Assembly: GCA_964603435.1 (NCBI GenBank)
Contig: CAZRUM010000021.1
Span: 1-15,394 of the forward strand
Length of the DNA stretch: 15,394 nt
DNA from: CAZRUM01 sp964603435
GTDB lineage: Bacteria > Patescibacteriota > Patescibacteriia > Magasanikbacterales > UBA922
Direction: 5' to 3'
A program made the translations under genes and the position numbers. Every line of letters begins with the position of its first letter. The first letter of the stretch is position 1. Below are positions 1 to 5,717 of this stretch, in pieces. The notes under the pieces are model-generated. The model worked only from the letters and a program-made list of their open reading frames with translations. It did not search any database and was not told the origin of the DNA.

Positions 1-2
1 AC

Positions 3-31
3 TTGAATTTTAGCATATTATATGATATCCT
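3..31 (+). promoter_or_regulatory. Candidate guaB promoter
   Basis: TTGAAT at 3-8 and TATCCT at 26-31 are separated by 17 bases, each matching four of six positions of the sigma70 consensus. A start near base 38 would leave a leader of about 20 bases before guaB. Overlapping alternatives (TATTAT at 16-21, TATGAT at 21-26) would need a -35 element outside the window. This is a weak assignment based on pattern only. Confidence 0.3.
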
Positions 32-57
32 TCAACCAATATTTTTAAGCTTTTCCT

Positions 58-1521
58 ATGTTCAAAAACTTTGAAGAAACACTCACTTTTGATGATGTTT
101 TACTTGTACCGCAAGAATCTGAGATTATACCTAAGGATGCTGTCTTGCATACCCAGCTTACCACAGGTATTAATTTGAATATTCCTTTTCTCAGTGCTCC
201 TATGGATACTGTGACTGAGCATGAGATGGCCATTGCCATGGCTTTGTCTGGTGGTATTGGAATTATACATAAAAATTTATCTATTGAAAATCAAGTGAGA
301 GAGGTTAAAAAAGTAAAAAGATTTAAGAATGGTTTTATTGAAAATCCTTTGACAGTAGGTCCTGATGACAAGATTAGTGATGTTGTAGCTATTCGTGAAA
401 AATATGGTTATAAGAAAAATCCAGTAGTTGATGAAAGTGGAAAGTTGATTGGTATGATTAGTGATACCGATTATTTTATTTCAGAAGATGAAGATGTGTT
501 GGTAAAAGACAAGATGAAAAAATTGGAAGATATAACAGTCGTCAGAGAAGGTATTAGTTTGGAAGATGCTAATAAAACAATTAAAGATGAGTGTCTGCGT
601 ACATTGTGTGTGACTGATAGGGAAGGAAAGTTGCTTAGTATTGTGACGCGTCGTGATATTGAGAAAAATGCTATGTATCCGGAAGCTAGTAAAAATGATT
701 CAAAGCAATTACGTGTCGGAGCGGCCGTTAGTGTGGGAAAACCCGCCATTGAACGTGCTACAGCTTTGGTAAAGGCTGGTGTAGATGTGCTCGTAATTGA
801 TACAGCCCATGGACATTCAAAAGGTGTAATTGATACAGTTAGTAGTATTAGAGAAATGTTTCCAGAACAACAAATTATTGCTGGGAATATCGCCACAACT
901 GAAGCTGCTAAAGCCTTGGTAAAAGCTGGTGCTAACGCTGTAAAAGTGGGGATTGGTCCTGGTTCTATTTGTACTACTAGGATAGTGGCTGGAATAGGTG
1001 TGCCACAGCTCTCTGCAATTTTTGAAGTAGCTAGGGGTGTGGCTGGAAAAGTACCAGTCATAGCTGATGGTGGAATAAAAACTTCAGGTGATGTAGTAAA
1101 AGCATTGGCCGCCGGTGCTAGTACTGTGATGATGGGAAATATGTTTGCTGGTACTGATGAATCTCCTGGGAGAGTAGAATTTATCGATGGTAGAATGTAC
1201 AAGCTTTATCGTGGTATGGGAAGTATCGATGCTATGGAAGTGGGTAGTAAAGATCGTTATGGTCAGGGCGATGTAAAACAAAAGCAAAAATTTGTTCCAG
1301 AGGGTGTGTCTGGTCGTGTACCTTACAAAGGTCAGGTAGATAGAATTCTTTATCAGATGGCCGGAGGTCTTAGAAGTGGTATGGGCTACAATGGCGCCGT
1401 CACTATTACTGAATTACAAAAGAAAGCTAGATTTGTAAAAATTACTGGTTCAAGTTTGAAAGAAAGTCATCCACATGATTTGCGTAAGATTGATTCGGCA
1501 CCGAATTACGAAGTGGAATAA
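58..1521 (+). CDS. guaB: IMP dehydrogenase
   Basis: Converts IMP to XMP with NAD+, the committed step to GMP; a cytosolic tetramer or octamer in this family. The 487-residue length is normal. The N-terminal barrel strand reads TFDDVLLVP at about 10-18. Two CBS domains occupy about 98-205, inserted in the TIM barrel. The catalytic loop GPGSICTTR places the nucleophilic cysteine at residue 305, preceded by the phosphate-binding VGIG. The mobile flap follows, with the Arg-Tyr pair at 400-401 and PEGVSGRVPYKG at about 414-425. The ATG at 58 is chosen because it gives the standard MxxNFxxxLTFDDV start; no SD sequence precedes it, only an AT-rich leader. It is the only recognised purine gene on the + strand and lies convergent with, but far from, the end of the purine cluster, linking IMP output to guanine nucleotides. 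Identification is firm. Confidence 0.97.
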   Translation: MFKNFEETLTFDDVLLVPQESEIIPKDAVLHTQLTTGINLNIPFLSAPMDTVTEHEMAIAMALSGGIGIIHKNLSIENQVREVKKVKRFKNGFIENPLTVGPDDKISDVVAIREKYGYKKNPVVDESGKLIGMISDTDYFISEDEDVLVKDKMKKLEDITVVREGISLEDANKTIKDECLRTLCVTDREGKLLSIVTRRDIEKNAMYPEASKNDSKQLRVGAAVSVGKPAIERATALVKAGVDVLVIDTAHGHSKGVIDTVSSIREMFPEQQIIAGNIATTEAAKALVKAGANAVKVGIGPGSICTTRIVAGIGVPQLSAIFEVARGVAGKVPVIADGGIKTSGDVVKALAAGASTVMMGNMFAGTDESPGRVEFIDGRMYKLYRGMGSIDAMEVGSKDRYGQGDVKQKQKFVPEGVSGRVPYKGQVDRILYQMAGGLRSGMGYNGAVTITELQKKARFVKITGSSLKESHPHDLRKIDSAPNYEVE

Positions 1522-1543
1522 CACGAATCACGAAACACATACC

Positions 1544-1585
1544 ACATAACACATAACACATAACACATAACACATAACACATAAC
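1544..1585. repeat. Tandem 7-bp repeat, six copies
   Basis: Six head-to-tail perfect copies of ACATAAC lie just after the guaB stop codon, followed by a partial ACA. A degraded extension may start a few bases earlier (ACACAT near 1535). The tract is non-coding and sits between the guaB stop and its terminator. It looks like a slippage-prone microsatellite. No function can be read from it. Confidence 0.9.
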
Positions 1586-1598
1586 ACAAACCAATTTT

Positions 1599-1640
1599 AA
1601 AGTAGAGACGCGATTAATCGCGTCTCTACTTTTGTTTTAT
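1599..1640. terminator. Perfect 34-bp palindrome, likely guaB terminator
   Basis: Bases 1599-1632 form a perfect palindrome, each arm AAAGTAGAGACGCGAT with a TA centre, followed on the + strand by TTTTGTTTTATT. Folded as RNA it makes a very stable stem with only a minimal loop, then a U-rich tract. It should end guaB transcripts and could also act on the other strand because it starts with A-rich sequence. The core resembles palindromic intergenic repeats recalled from cyanobacteria and other bacteria, so it may be a dispersed repeat used as a terminator. Confidence 0.75.
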
Positions 1641-1666
1641 TGACGAAAAATATTATTTGTGATAAG
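1640..1666 (+). promoter_or_regulatory. Candidate promoter for the 1716 gene
   Basis: TTGACG at 1640-1645 is followed 15 bases on by GATAAG at 1661-1666, which has an extended -10 TG dinucleotide at 1658-1659. The short spacing makes this uncertain; TATAGT at 1672-1677 is an alternative -10 without a clear -35. The element begins directly after the guaB terminator, as expected for an independent transcription unit. Confidence 0.35.
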
Positions 1667-1703
1667 TTTTATATAGTAGTGCTTCACAATTCATCTTACA
1701 TAT

Positions 1704-1710
1704 AAGGAGG
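1704..1710 (+). promoter_or_regulatory. Consensus Shine-Dalgarno site of the 1716 gene
   Basis: AAGGAGG lies five bases before the ATG at 1716. It is a perfect SD core and decides the start and strand of this otherwise unrecognised gene. It is unusual here because the purine genes have no SD sequence. Confidence 0.85.
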
Positions 1711-1715
1711 ATAAC

Positions 1716-2126
1716 ATGGTTGATAGAACAAGTTTGTCCTCCACTCAAATAGATGAGCGTGAGGAAGAAGCAAGAAGAATTGATAGGGAACTTTCTAAGA
1801 TTCCTAGAAACAGGATGGTACGTATTGTACTGTGTGTAGCTGTTATCCTGGGATGGTTCAACATGTCCCTTGGGGAACAGGGGTTTAGTTGTAGAGATTG
1901 GTGGCAGCCTGAGACTTCATCTGACCCCATCTTGGTCTACCAGGTTGTGGGAGAACAGGTTCATTTCTGTCTTGGGCAGGACGAAATCCTGAATTGTATT
2001 GTGAACGGTCTGAAGCAACGAGTTCGGGAATTTCTTCCTGGGTCGTCTGCTGGCGAAGGTTGCCAGAATCGGCTCGATTTCCCTGTTTTGGAGGTGTTTG
2101 AGAATTTTCTTCTCGCCCCTCCGTAG
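1716..2126 (+). CDS. Unrecognised single-pass membrane protein
   Basis: I do not recognise this 136-residue protein. Residues 1-33 are charged and polar with an acidic-basic helical stretch (DEREEEARRIDREL). A hydrophobic segment at about 34-53 is probably a membrane anchor, positive on its N-terminal side, which predicts an N-in topology. The remaining ~83 residues are mixed and contain four cysteines (59, 85, 94, 116), so an exported domain with disulfides is possible. The start follows a perfect SD site. Base composition is visibly richer in G+C than guaB or the pur genes. The gene has a candidate promoter upstream and faces the gene at 2333-2866, with a shared terminator between them. The frame stays open after the TAG stop for another 25 codons of hydrophobic sequence to a TAG at 2202-2204, so truncation by a nonsense change is possible. 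Both minus-strand frames across it lack an SD and look like shadows. Confidence 0.7.
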   Translation: MVDRTSLSSTQIDEREEEARRIDRELSKIPRNRMVRIVLCVAVILGWFNMSLGEQGFSCRDWWQPETSSDPILVYQVVGEQVHFCLGQDEILNCIVNGLKQRVREFLPGSSAGEGCQNRLDFPVLEVFENFLLAPP

Positions 2127-2215
2127 CCATGTTTGTTCTTTTTAGGAGGCGGTGTTGTCTTTCTTGACGCACCGGCATTCCTTAGTGTTTGTATAAAATT
2201 GTAGATACTGAAGAA

Positions 2216-2246
2216 AAAAATACCCGTCGATTTGACGGGTATTTTT
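2216..2246. terminator. Bidirectional intrinsic terminator
   Basis: The arms AAAAATACCCGTC (2216-2228) and GACGGGTATTTTT (2234-2246) make a 13-bp perfect stem with a 5-base loop. It gives a U tract on both strands, longer on the - strand. It lies between two converging genes (1716-2126 + and 2333-2866 -) and can end both transcripts. Confidence 0.88.
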
Positions 2247-2332
2247 ATAATACACATTTCACTCCGTTATCATTCACTACAATGCAAAAGATTATAATGA
2301 GTGGGGAATGGGAGTGAAGGTGGGGGTGTTCG

Positions 2333-2866
2333 TTAGCGGTGGTTGCGGAGCTGTCCGTAGAAGCAGGAGTTGTCGTTACTGTCGAGTCCATAGTAGAAGA
2401 CCTGCTCGTTGTGGTGGCCGAAGATGTGTTCATCTGTCTCGTCTGCTGTCTTCCATAGGAGGCATAGTTCGTGCCCTTGATCTTCAAGATCTTTCAGGGC
2501 TTTTTGAAGCTCGGCACTTTGGAAGCATGCGGACTGCAGTGTCCAGCCGTGTACATGGGGGGGAGATGGGTAACACTTCTGAGGGGTGTTCTCGTTGCAA
2601 CTTTTAGCTTTGGGAAGTGTCTCCTCTTCGCCCGTCTCGTTGTCGCAGTCGTTGTCCACGTCGTTGATGATCTCAGCTGTGTCGAGAACATCAGGTGTGT
2701 CGACGTAGGGGTAGGACTCGGTGAGGGTTTGGATGCTCTGGAGAGTGACGCCGACGTCTTCTTTGTCAGAGTCACAGCTTCTCCAAATACCCATAGCTAT
2801 AAGAGGTATGATAATGAGGACAAGAAGCGCTATCGCCAGGACAAAACCTTTGTTGTTAGACTTCAT
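2333..2866 (-). CDS. Pilin-like or signal-anchored Cys-rich exported protein, unrecognised
   Basis: This 177-residue protein begins MKSNNKGFVLAIALLV. A short basic leader, then Gly-Phe and a ~20-residue hydrophobic helix to about residue 28, matches the class III (type IV prepilin) layout. There is no glutamate at position +5 after the KG site, as in PilX-like minor pilins, so processing is uncertain; a plain N-terminal anchor is the alternative. The mature part (30-177) is polar, with an acidic Asp-rich stretch near 69-82 (DVDNDCDNETGEEE) and seven cysteines (31, 74, 90, 98, 114, 135, 168), fitting a folded extracellular domain with disulfides. The ATG follows a good SD (GGAAAGAGG, 5-base spacer). 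It has its own promoter, an operator-like palindrome and a terminator. No relatives could be named from sequence alone; composition is G+C-richer than the pur genes. Open + strand frames across it lack start signals. Confidence 0.7.
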   Translation of the reverse strand: MKSNNKGFVLAIALLVLIIIPLIAMGIWRSCDSDKEDVGVTLQSIQTLTESYPYVDTPDVLDTAEIINDVDNDCDNETGEEETLPKAKSCNENTPQKCYPSPPHVHGWTLQSACFQSAELQKALKDLEDQGHELCLLWKTADETDEHIFGHHNEQVFYYGLDSNDNSCFYGQLRNHR

Positions 2867-2871
2867 GTCAG

Positions 2872-2880
2872 CCTCTTTCC
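2872..2880 (-). promoter_or_regulatory. Shine-Dalgarno site of the 2866 gene
   Basis: Read on the - strand, GGAAAGAGG is followed by CTGAC and then the ATG whose first base is 2866. The 5-base spacer equals that of the genes at 1716 and 15183, and fixes the start. Confidence 0.75.
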
Positions 2881-2915
2881 TTGTGCGGTTTTAAATATCG
2901 CGTGAAGTTTGGTAT

Positions 2916-2929
2916 GTTCACTTGTGAAC
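2916..2929. promoter_or_regulatory. Operator-like inverted repeat GTTCAC-TT-GTGAAC
   Basis: Two perfect 6-bp half sites flank a 2-bp centre. The site lies 8-22 bases downstream of the -10 element of the promoter at 2938-2966, overlapping or just after the expected transcription start. That is a classic place for a repressor to bind. Which protein would bind is unknown; no regulator gene is seen nearby. Confidence 0.45.
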
Positions 2930-2937
2930 TGTGCAGT

Positions 2938-2966
2938 ATTTAACACTAAAAAATCCCTTTTGTCAA
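2938..2966 (-). promoter_or_regulatory. Sigma70-type promoter of the 2866 gene
   Basis: On the - strand TTGACA (complement of 2961-2966) is followed after 17 bases by TTAAAT (complement of 2938-2943); shifting by one gives TAAATA at 18 bases. The -35 is a perfect consensus. The same TTGACA-N17-TTAAAT arrangement occurs before the gene at 15183. Transcription should start near 2931, giving a leader of about 65 bases. Confidence 0.6.
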
Positions 2967-2976
2967 GGAATTTTTT
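2948..2976 (-). terminator. Second hairpin after purH, overlapping a promoter
   Basis: The arms AAAAAATCCCTT (2948-2959) and AAGGAATTTTTT (2965-2976) enclose a 5-base loop. The one imperfect pair becomes a G-U wobble in - strand RNA, and a U tract follows on that strand. It may back up the terminator at 2986-3013. It overlaps the -35 region of the next - strand gene, so part of the symmetry could be coincidental. Confidence 0.5.
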
Positions 2977-2985
2977 TATGAAATA

Positions 2986-3013
2986 AAAAACCGCATGTAG
3001 TAATGCAGTTTTT
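2986..3013 (-). terminator. Intrinsic terminator at the end of the purine cluster
   Basis: In - strand RNA the arms AAAAACTGCAT and ATGCGGTTTTT pair along 11 positions, with one G-U wobble and a 6-base loop, ending in a U-rich tract. In + strand RNA the wobble would be a C-A mismatch, so it suits the - strand better. It lies about 50 bases past the purH stop codon and should end the cluster transcript. Confidence 0.75.
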
Positions 3014-3028
3014 GTTTTAAATACAACG

Positions 3029-3060
3029 GGATCCTTCGACTCGTTACACTCGCTCAGGAT
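3029..3060. repeat. REP-like palindromic element after purH
   Basis: This is a single unit with GGATCCTTCG at one end and CTCAGGAT at the other, giving an imperfect hairpin. The same end motifs (CCTGAG and AGGATC) recur at 4610-4741 and 13950-14078, so it belongs to a dispersed family. It abuts the purH stop codon but does not enter the coding sequence. Confidence 0.7.
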
Positions 3061-3063
3061 TTA

Positions 3064-4599
3064 TCAGTGTTTAAAACATCTCGCTCCAGTAAACACCATG
3101 GCGATATCATGTTCGTTGCAGGCTTGGATCACTTCTTCGTCTTTTATACTTCCACCAGGTTGGATTATAGTTTTTATGCCAGTAGAAGCAATTTTATCAA
3201 TACTGTCGCGGAAAGGAAAGAAAGCATCAGAAGCTAGGATTGAATCTTGAATTTTATCACCTGATTTACTTATTGCAATATCTACCGCATCAACCCGAGA
3301 AACTTGTCCTGGACCGATACCGAGAGTTACATTGTTTTTGGCAGTAAGAATTCCATTTGATTTTACGTGTTTTAGAACTTTCCAAGCAAAAAGCATGGTA
3401 TCTATTTCTTCTTTGCTTGGTTGTTTTTCTGTGACAACTTTTAGATCTGACTCTGTGGTAACTTTGGTATCAATATCTTGAACAAGTAGACCTCCATTGA
3501 TATATTTTGTTTCTTGTTTATTTTCAATTGGTTTCATCTCTCCAAGTTCGAGCACTCTCATGTTTTTCTTTTTTGCAAGAATTTCAAGTGATCCTTCTTC
3601 GTAGCTAGGGGCCAAAACAATTTCTGCAAAGACTTTTATAATTTCCTCTGCAATTTCAGTTGTACACGGTCTATTAATGGAAATAACACCACCAAAAGCA
3701 GACATAGCGTCAGCATTGTAGGCTTGTTTAAATACTTCAGTGATATTTTTTCCCGTGGCCACACCACATGGATTAGCATGTTTTACCACCACACAAGAGG
3801 GTTCAGTAAATTCTTGCAAAGTAGCGAGAGCCCCGTCCGCATCATTTAGATTGTTGTAAGACAGTTGTTTACCTTGGTGTATTTTTGCATTTAGCAAATT
3901 ATTTTCAGTGTTGTTTGGTTCAATATAGACTGCTGCATCCTGATGAGGATTTTCTCCATAGCGCAAGTCATAATGTTTTTTGTAAGTAAGAGAAAAGTCT
4001 TCACTAAATTTTTCTTGTTTGAAATAATTGTGAATAATAGTGTCGTAGCTAGCAGTGTGTCCAAAGGCTTTGGCAGAAAGTACTCTCCTAGTTTCAAAAG
4101 TTAGTCCGCCAGATTTCAATTCATCTAGTAGGGGAGTATAATCTGCTGGATCTATCACGACACCACACCAACCGATATTTTTAGCAGCGCTACGTATCAT
4201 AGTTGGTCCACCAATATCAATATTTTCAATAGCCATTTCATCCGTTACATCTGGTTTTTGAATAGTTTCGGAAAATGGATATAAATTTACAACGACCAAA
4301 TCAATCCATTTTATATTATTTTCTTCTGCGACCTGAGCATGTTCATCACGCAATCCCAATATTCCACCATGTACAAGAGGGTGAAGAGTTTTTACACGCC
4401 CACCCATCATCTCTGGGAAACTAGTGAAGTCAGAAATTTCCATAGCAGGAACACCAGCTTCGGTAATAGTTTTGAAAGTTCCACCAGTAGAAATAATTTC
4501 TACTCCAAGTTCGTTCAGACTTTTAGCAAGGTCAACAATACCTTCTTTGTTTGAGACGGAAATAAGTGCACGTTTTATTTTTATGGTGTCTTGATTCAT
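3064..4599 (-). CDS. purH: Bifunctional AICAR transformylase / IMP cyclohydrolase
   Basis: Performs the last two steps of IMP synthesis: formyl transfer from 10-formyl-THF to AICAR, then ring closure. Length 511 is typical. The N-terminal IMP cyclohydrolase domain (about 1-200) shows ALISVSNKEG (11-20), STGGT (37-41) and the GGRVKTLHP signature (66-74). The transformylase domain contains RYGENPHQ (213-220), the catalytic Lys-His pair in VVKHANPCG (K273, H274) and NNVTLGIGPGQVSRVDAV, and ends with the usual FTGARCFKH-type C terminus. The start gives the expected short extension before the first strand; upstream is A-rich with no SD. It is the last gene of the cluster, separated from purN by 111 bases containing a REP-like pair, and is followed by an intrinsic terminator. 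No missing residues were noticed. Confidence 0.97.
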   Translation of the reverse strand: MNQDTIKIKRALISVSNKEGIVDLAKSLNELGVEIISTGGTFKTITEAGVPAMEISDFTSFPEMMGGRVKTLHPLVHGGILGLRDEHAQVAEENNIKWIDLVVVNLYPFSETIQKPDVTDEMAIENIDIGGPTMIRSAAKNIGWCGVVIDPADYTPLLDELKSGGLTFETRRVLSAKAFGHTASYDTIIHNYFKQEKFSEDFSLTYKKHYDLRYGENPHQDAAVYIEPNNTENNLLNAKIHQGKQLSYNNLNDADGALATLQEFTEPSCVVVKHANPCGVATGKNITEVFKQAYNADAMSAFGGVISINRPCTTEIAEEIIKVFAEIVLAPSYEEGSLEILAKKKNMRVLELGEMKPIENKQETKYINGGLLVQDIDTKVTTESDLKVVTEKQPSKEEIDTMLFAWKVLKHVKSNGILTAKNNVTLGIGPGQVSRVDAVDIAISKSGDKIQDSILASDAFFPFRDSIDKIASTGIKTIIQPGGSIKDEEVIQACNEHDIAMVFTGARCFKH

Positions 4600-4609
4600 A
4601 TTTTTTTTG

Positions 4610-4741
4610 TCATCCTGAGGGAGCCCGAGCGACCGAAGGATCTTTCGGAGTCTGATATCTTGGGCTACATCAGATAAGTGTGATTAAATATTTTATTCTT
4701 CGTCAGATCCCTACGTCGCCCTGCAGGGCTCCTCAGGATGA
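4610..4741. repeat. Inverted pair of REP-like elements between purN and purH
   Basis: The left arm (4610-4642) begins TCATCCTGAGG and ends AAGGATC. The right arm (4706-4741) is its diverged reverse complement, from GATCCCTACGTCGCC to CCTCAGGATGA. About 63 AT-rich bases separate them. Both arms share end motifs with 3029-3060 and 13950-14078. The right arm extends into purN and supplies its stop codon and last residues. The pair could form a long hairpin in the purN-purH message. Confidence 0.85.
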
Positions 4742-5301
4742 GTGTTTATAGCTTCTACAAAAGCTTCTCCTTCTAATTTTTGAACTTTTGTTTTTAAAGT
4801 GTCTGGTGTTTCGTTTGGTTCTATACTACATTTTTTTTGAATTAAAATTTCTCCACCATCAACTGTTTCGTCTACATAGTGAATCGTGCAACCAGTTTCA
4901 GTTTCACCAGCTTTTAGAACTTCTTCATGAACGTTTGTATCCATGCCACCAGCAAATTTTGGTAGAAGTGATGGATGAACATTTAAAATTTTATTTCTGT
5001 ATTTTTCTATAAAAACAGGGGAGAGTATACGCATCCAACCAATTAGTAAAACCAAATCAATTTCATAATTAGATAATTCAGAAATTAATCTAGTGTCATA
5101 ATCTTCTCTAGATTCTCCCGGGTTTTTTTCAATATAGATATTTTTTATATCATGTTTTTTTGCGCGTTCAAGAATATAAGCATCTGATTTGTTGCTGATG
5201 ACAATTTCAATTTTTGCATCCAGTTCTCCAGCTTCAATTGCATCAATTATTGCTTGCATGTCTGTACCACGAGTAGAGCCAAGAATTGCTAGTTTTTTCA
5301 T
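4711..5301 (-). CDS. purN: Phosphoribosylglycinamide formyltransferase (10-formyl-THF dependent)
   Basis: Formylates GAR to FGAR, the third step of the pathway. The catalytic triad of the family is present: Asn107 and His109 in NVHPSLLP, and Asp148 in VDETVDGGEI. The N-terminal phosphate loop reads GSTRGTDMQAI, with Thr-Asp (13-14) where E. coli has Ser-Asn, a variant that should still bind GAR but is worth noting. At 196 residues it is slightly shorter than E. coli PurN (212). The last ~9 residues (HPEEPCRAT) are encoded by a REP-like element, so the native C terminus has been replaced or extended. The start overlaps the Nudix stop by four bases (ATGA), implying translational coupling, and there is no SD of its own. 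Confidence 0.95.
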   Translation of the reverse strand: MKKLAILGSTRGTDMQAIIDAIEAGELDAKIEIVISNKSDAYILERAKKHDIKNIYIEKNPGESREDYDTRLISELSNYEIDLVLLIGWMRILSPVFIEKYRNKILNVHPSLLPKFAGGMDTNVHEEVLKAGETETGCTIHYVDETVDGGEILIQKKCSIEPNETPDTLKTKVQKLEGEAFVEAINTHPEEPCRAT

Positions 5302-5714
5302 ATTGCAAGTGGATTAAAACCTTTGTCTTTTAAAGTTTGTGTTGGTAAAAAGAGTGGTTTTGGTAATTCTTCCCAAGAAAACCAATCCCATTTTTCACAT
5401 TTTTCTGGTTCCATTATTTTTACTTCACCAGAATCATAATCAGTTAACATGTAAATAGTGATATAGTGTTTATCTTCTTTTTTAAATAAATCATTTGTCG
5501 CCGTGACAAAACGGATGTTTTTTATTTTTATACCAGCTTCTTCCATGGTTTCGCGTCTGGCACATTCTTCCCATGTTTCATTAAATTCCAAATGACCGCC
5601 TGGGGCATTCCATGTTCCTTCACCGTGGGCGCCTTTTCTTTTACCAAAAAGAAATTTGTCATCTTTTTTTATTAATACTCCTAGGCCAACTTTTGGTCTT
5701 TTTGTTTTTTCCAT
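5298..5714 (-). CDS. Nudix hydrolase, NUDT15/MTH1-like nucleotide diphosphatase
   Basis: This 138-residue protein carries a complete Nudix box. The segment from GGHLEF to EEAGI at about residues 39-61 fits G-x5-E-x7-REUxEExGU, with the metal-binding glutamates of RETMEEAG. Beyond the box, the sequence around it (GKRKG then GxGTWNAPGGHLEFNETWEEC) and the downstream EPEKCEKWDWFSWEELP resemble NUDT15, which hydrolyses (deoxy)guanosine triphosphates and modified purine nucleotides; substrate here is inferred from resemblance only. It lies between purD (3-base gap) and purN (4-base overlap), so it is co-expressed with the pathway. A role in removing damaged or inosine-type purine nucleotides would fit. 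No SD is visible before the ATG. Confidence 0.9.
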   Translation of the reverse strand: MEKTKRPKVGLGVLIKKDDKFLFGKRKGAHGEGTWNAPGGHLEFNETWEECARRETMEEAGIKIKNIRFVTATNDLFKKEDKHYITIYMLTDYDSGEVKIMEPEKCEKWDWFSWEELPKPLFLPTQTLKDKGFNPLAI

Positions 5715-5717
5715 ATA

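Noticed and set aside
471..1202. Long - strand open frame inside guaB
   Set aside because: It lies fully antisense to a firmly identified gene; its Ser/Thr/Ala-rich product is a typical shadow.
1544..1585. CRISPR array
   Set aside because: The repeats are 7 bp and perfectly tandem with no spacers; no cas genes are present.
1885..2257. Minus-strand open frames across the 1716 gene
   Set aside because: They lack SD sequences, cross the bidirectional terminator in one case, and have low-complexity composition expected from G+C-rich antisense reading.
2308..2905. Plus-strand open frames across the pilin-like gene
   Set aside because: No start signals; the Arg/Cys-rich sequence is unlike a real protein, whereas the - strand frame has an SD, promoter and hydrophobic leader.
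2916..2929. LexA (SOS) box reading of the GTTCAC/GTGAAC palindrome
   Set aside because: The Gram-positive LexA box has GAAC on the left and GTTC on the right with a 4-base spacer; here the half sites are in the opposite order.
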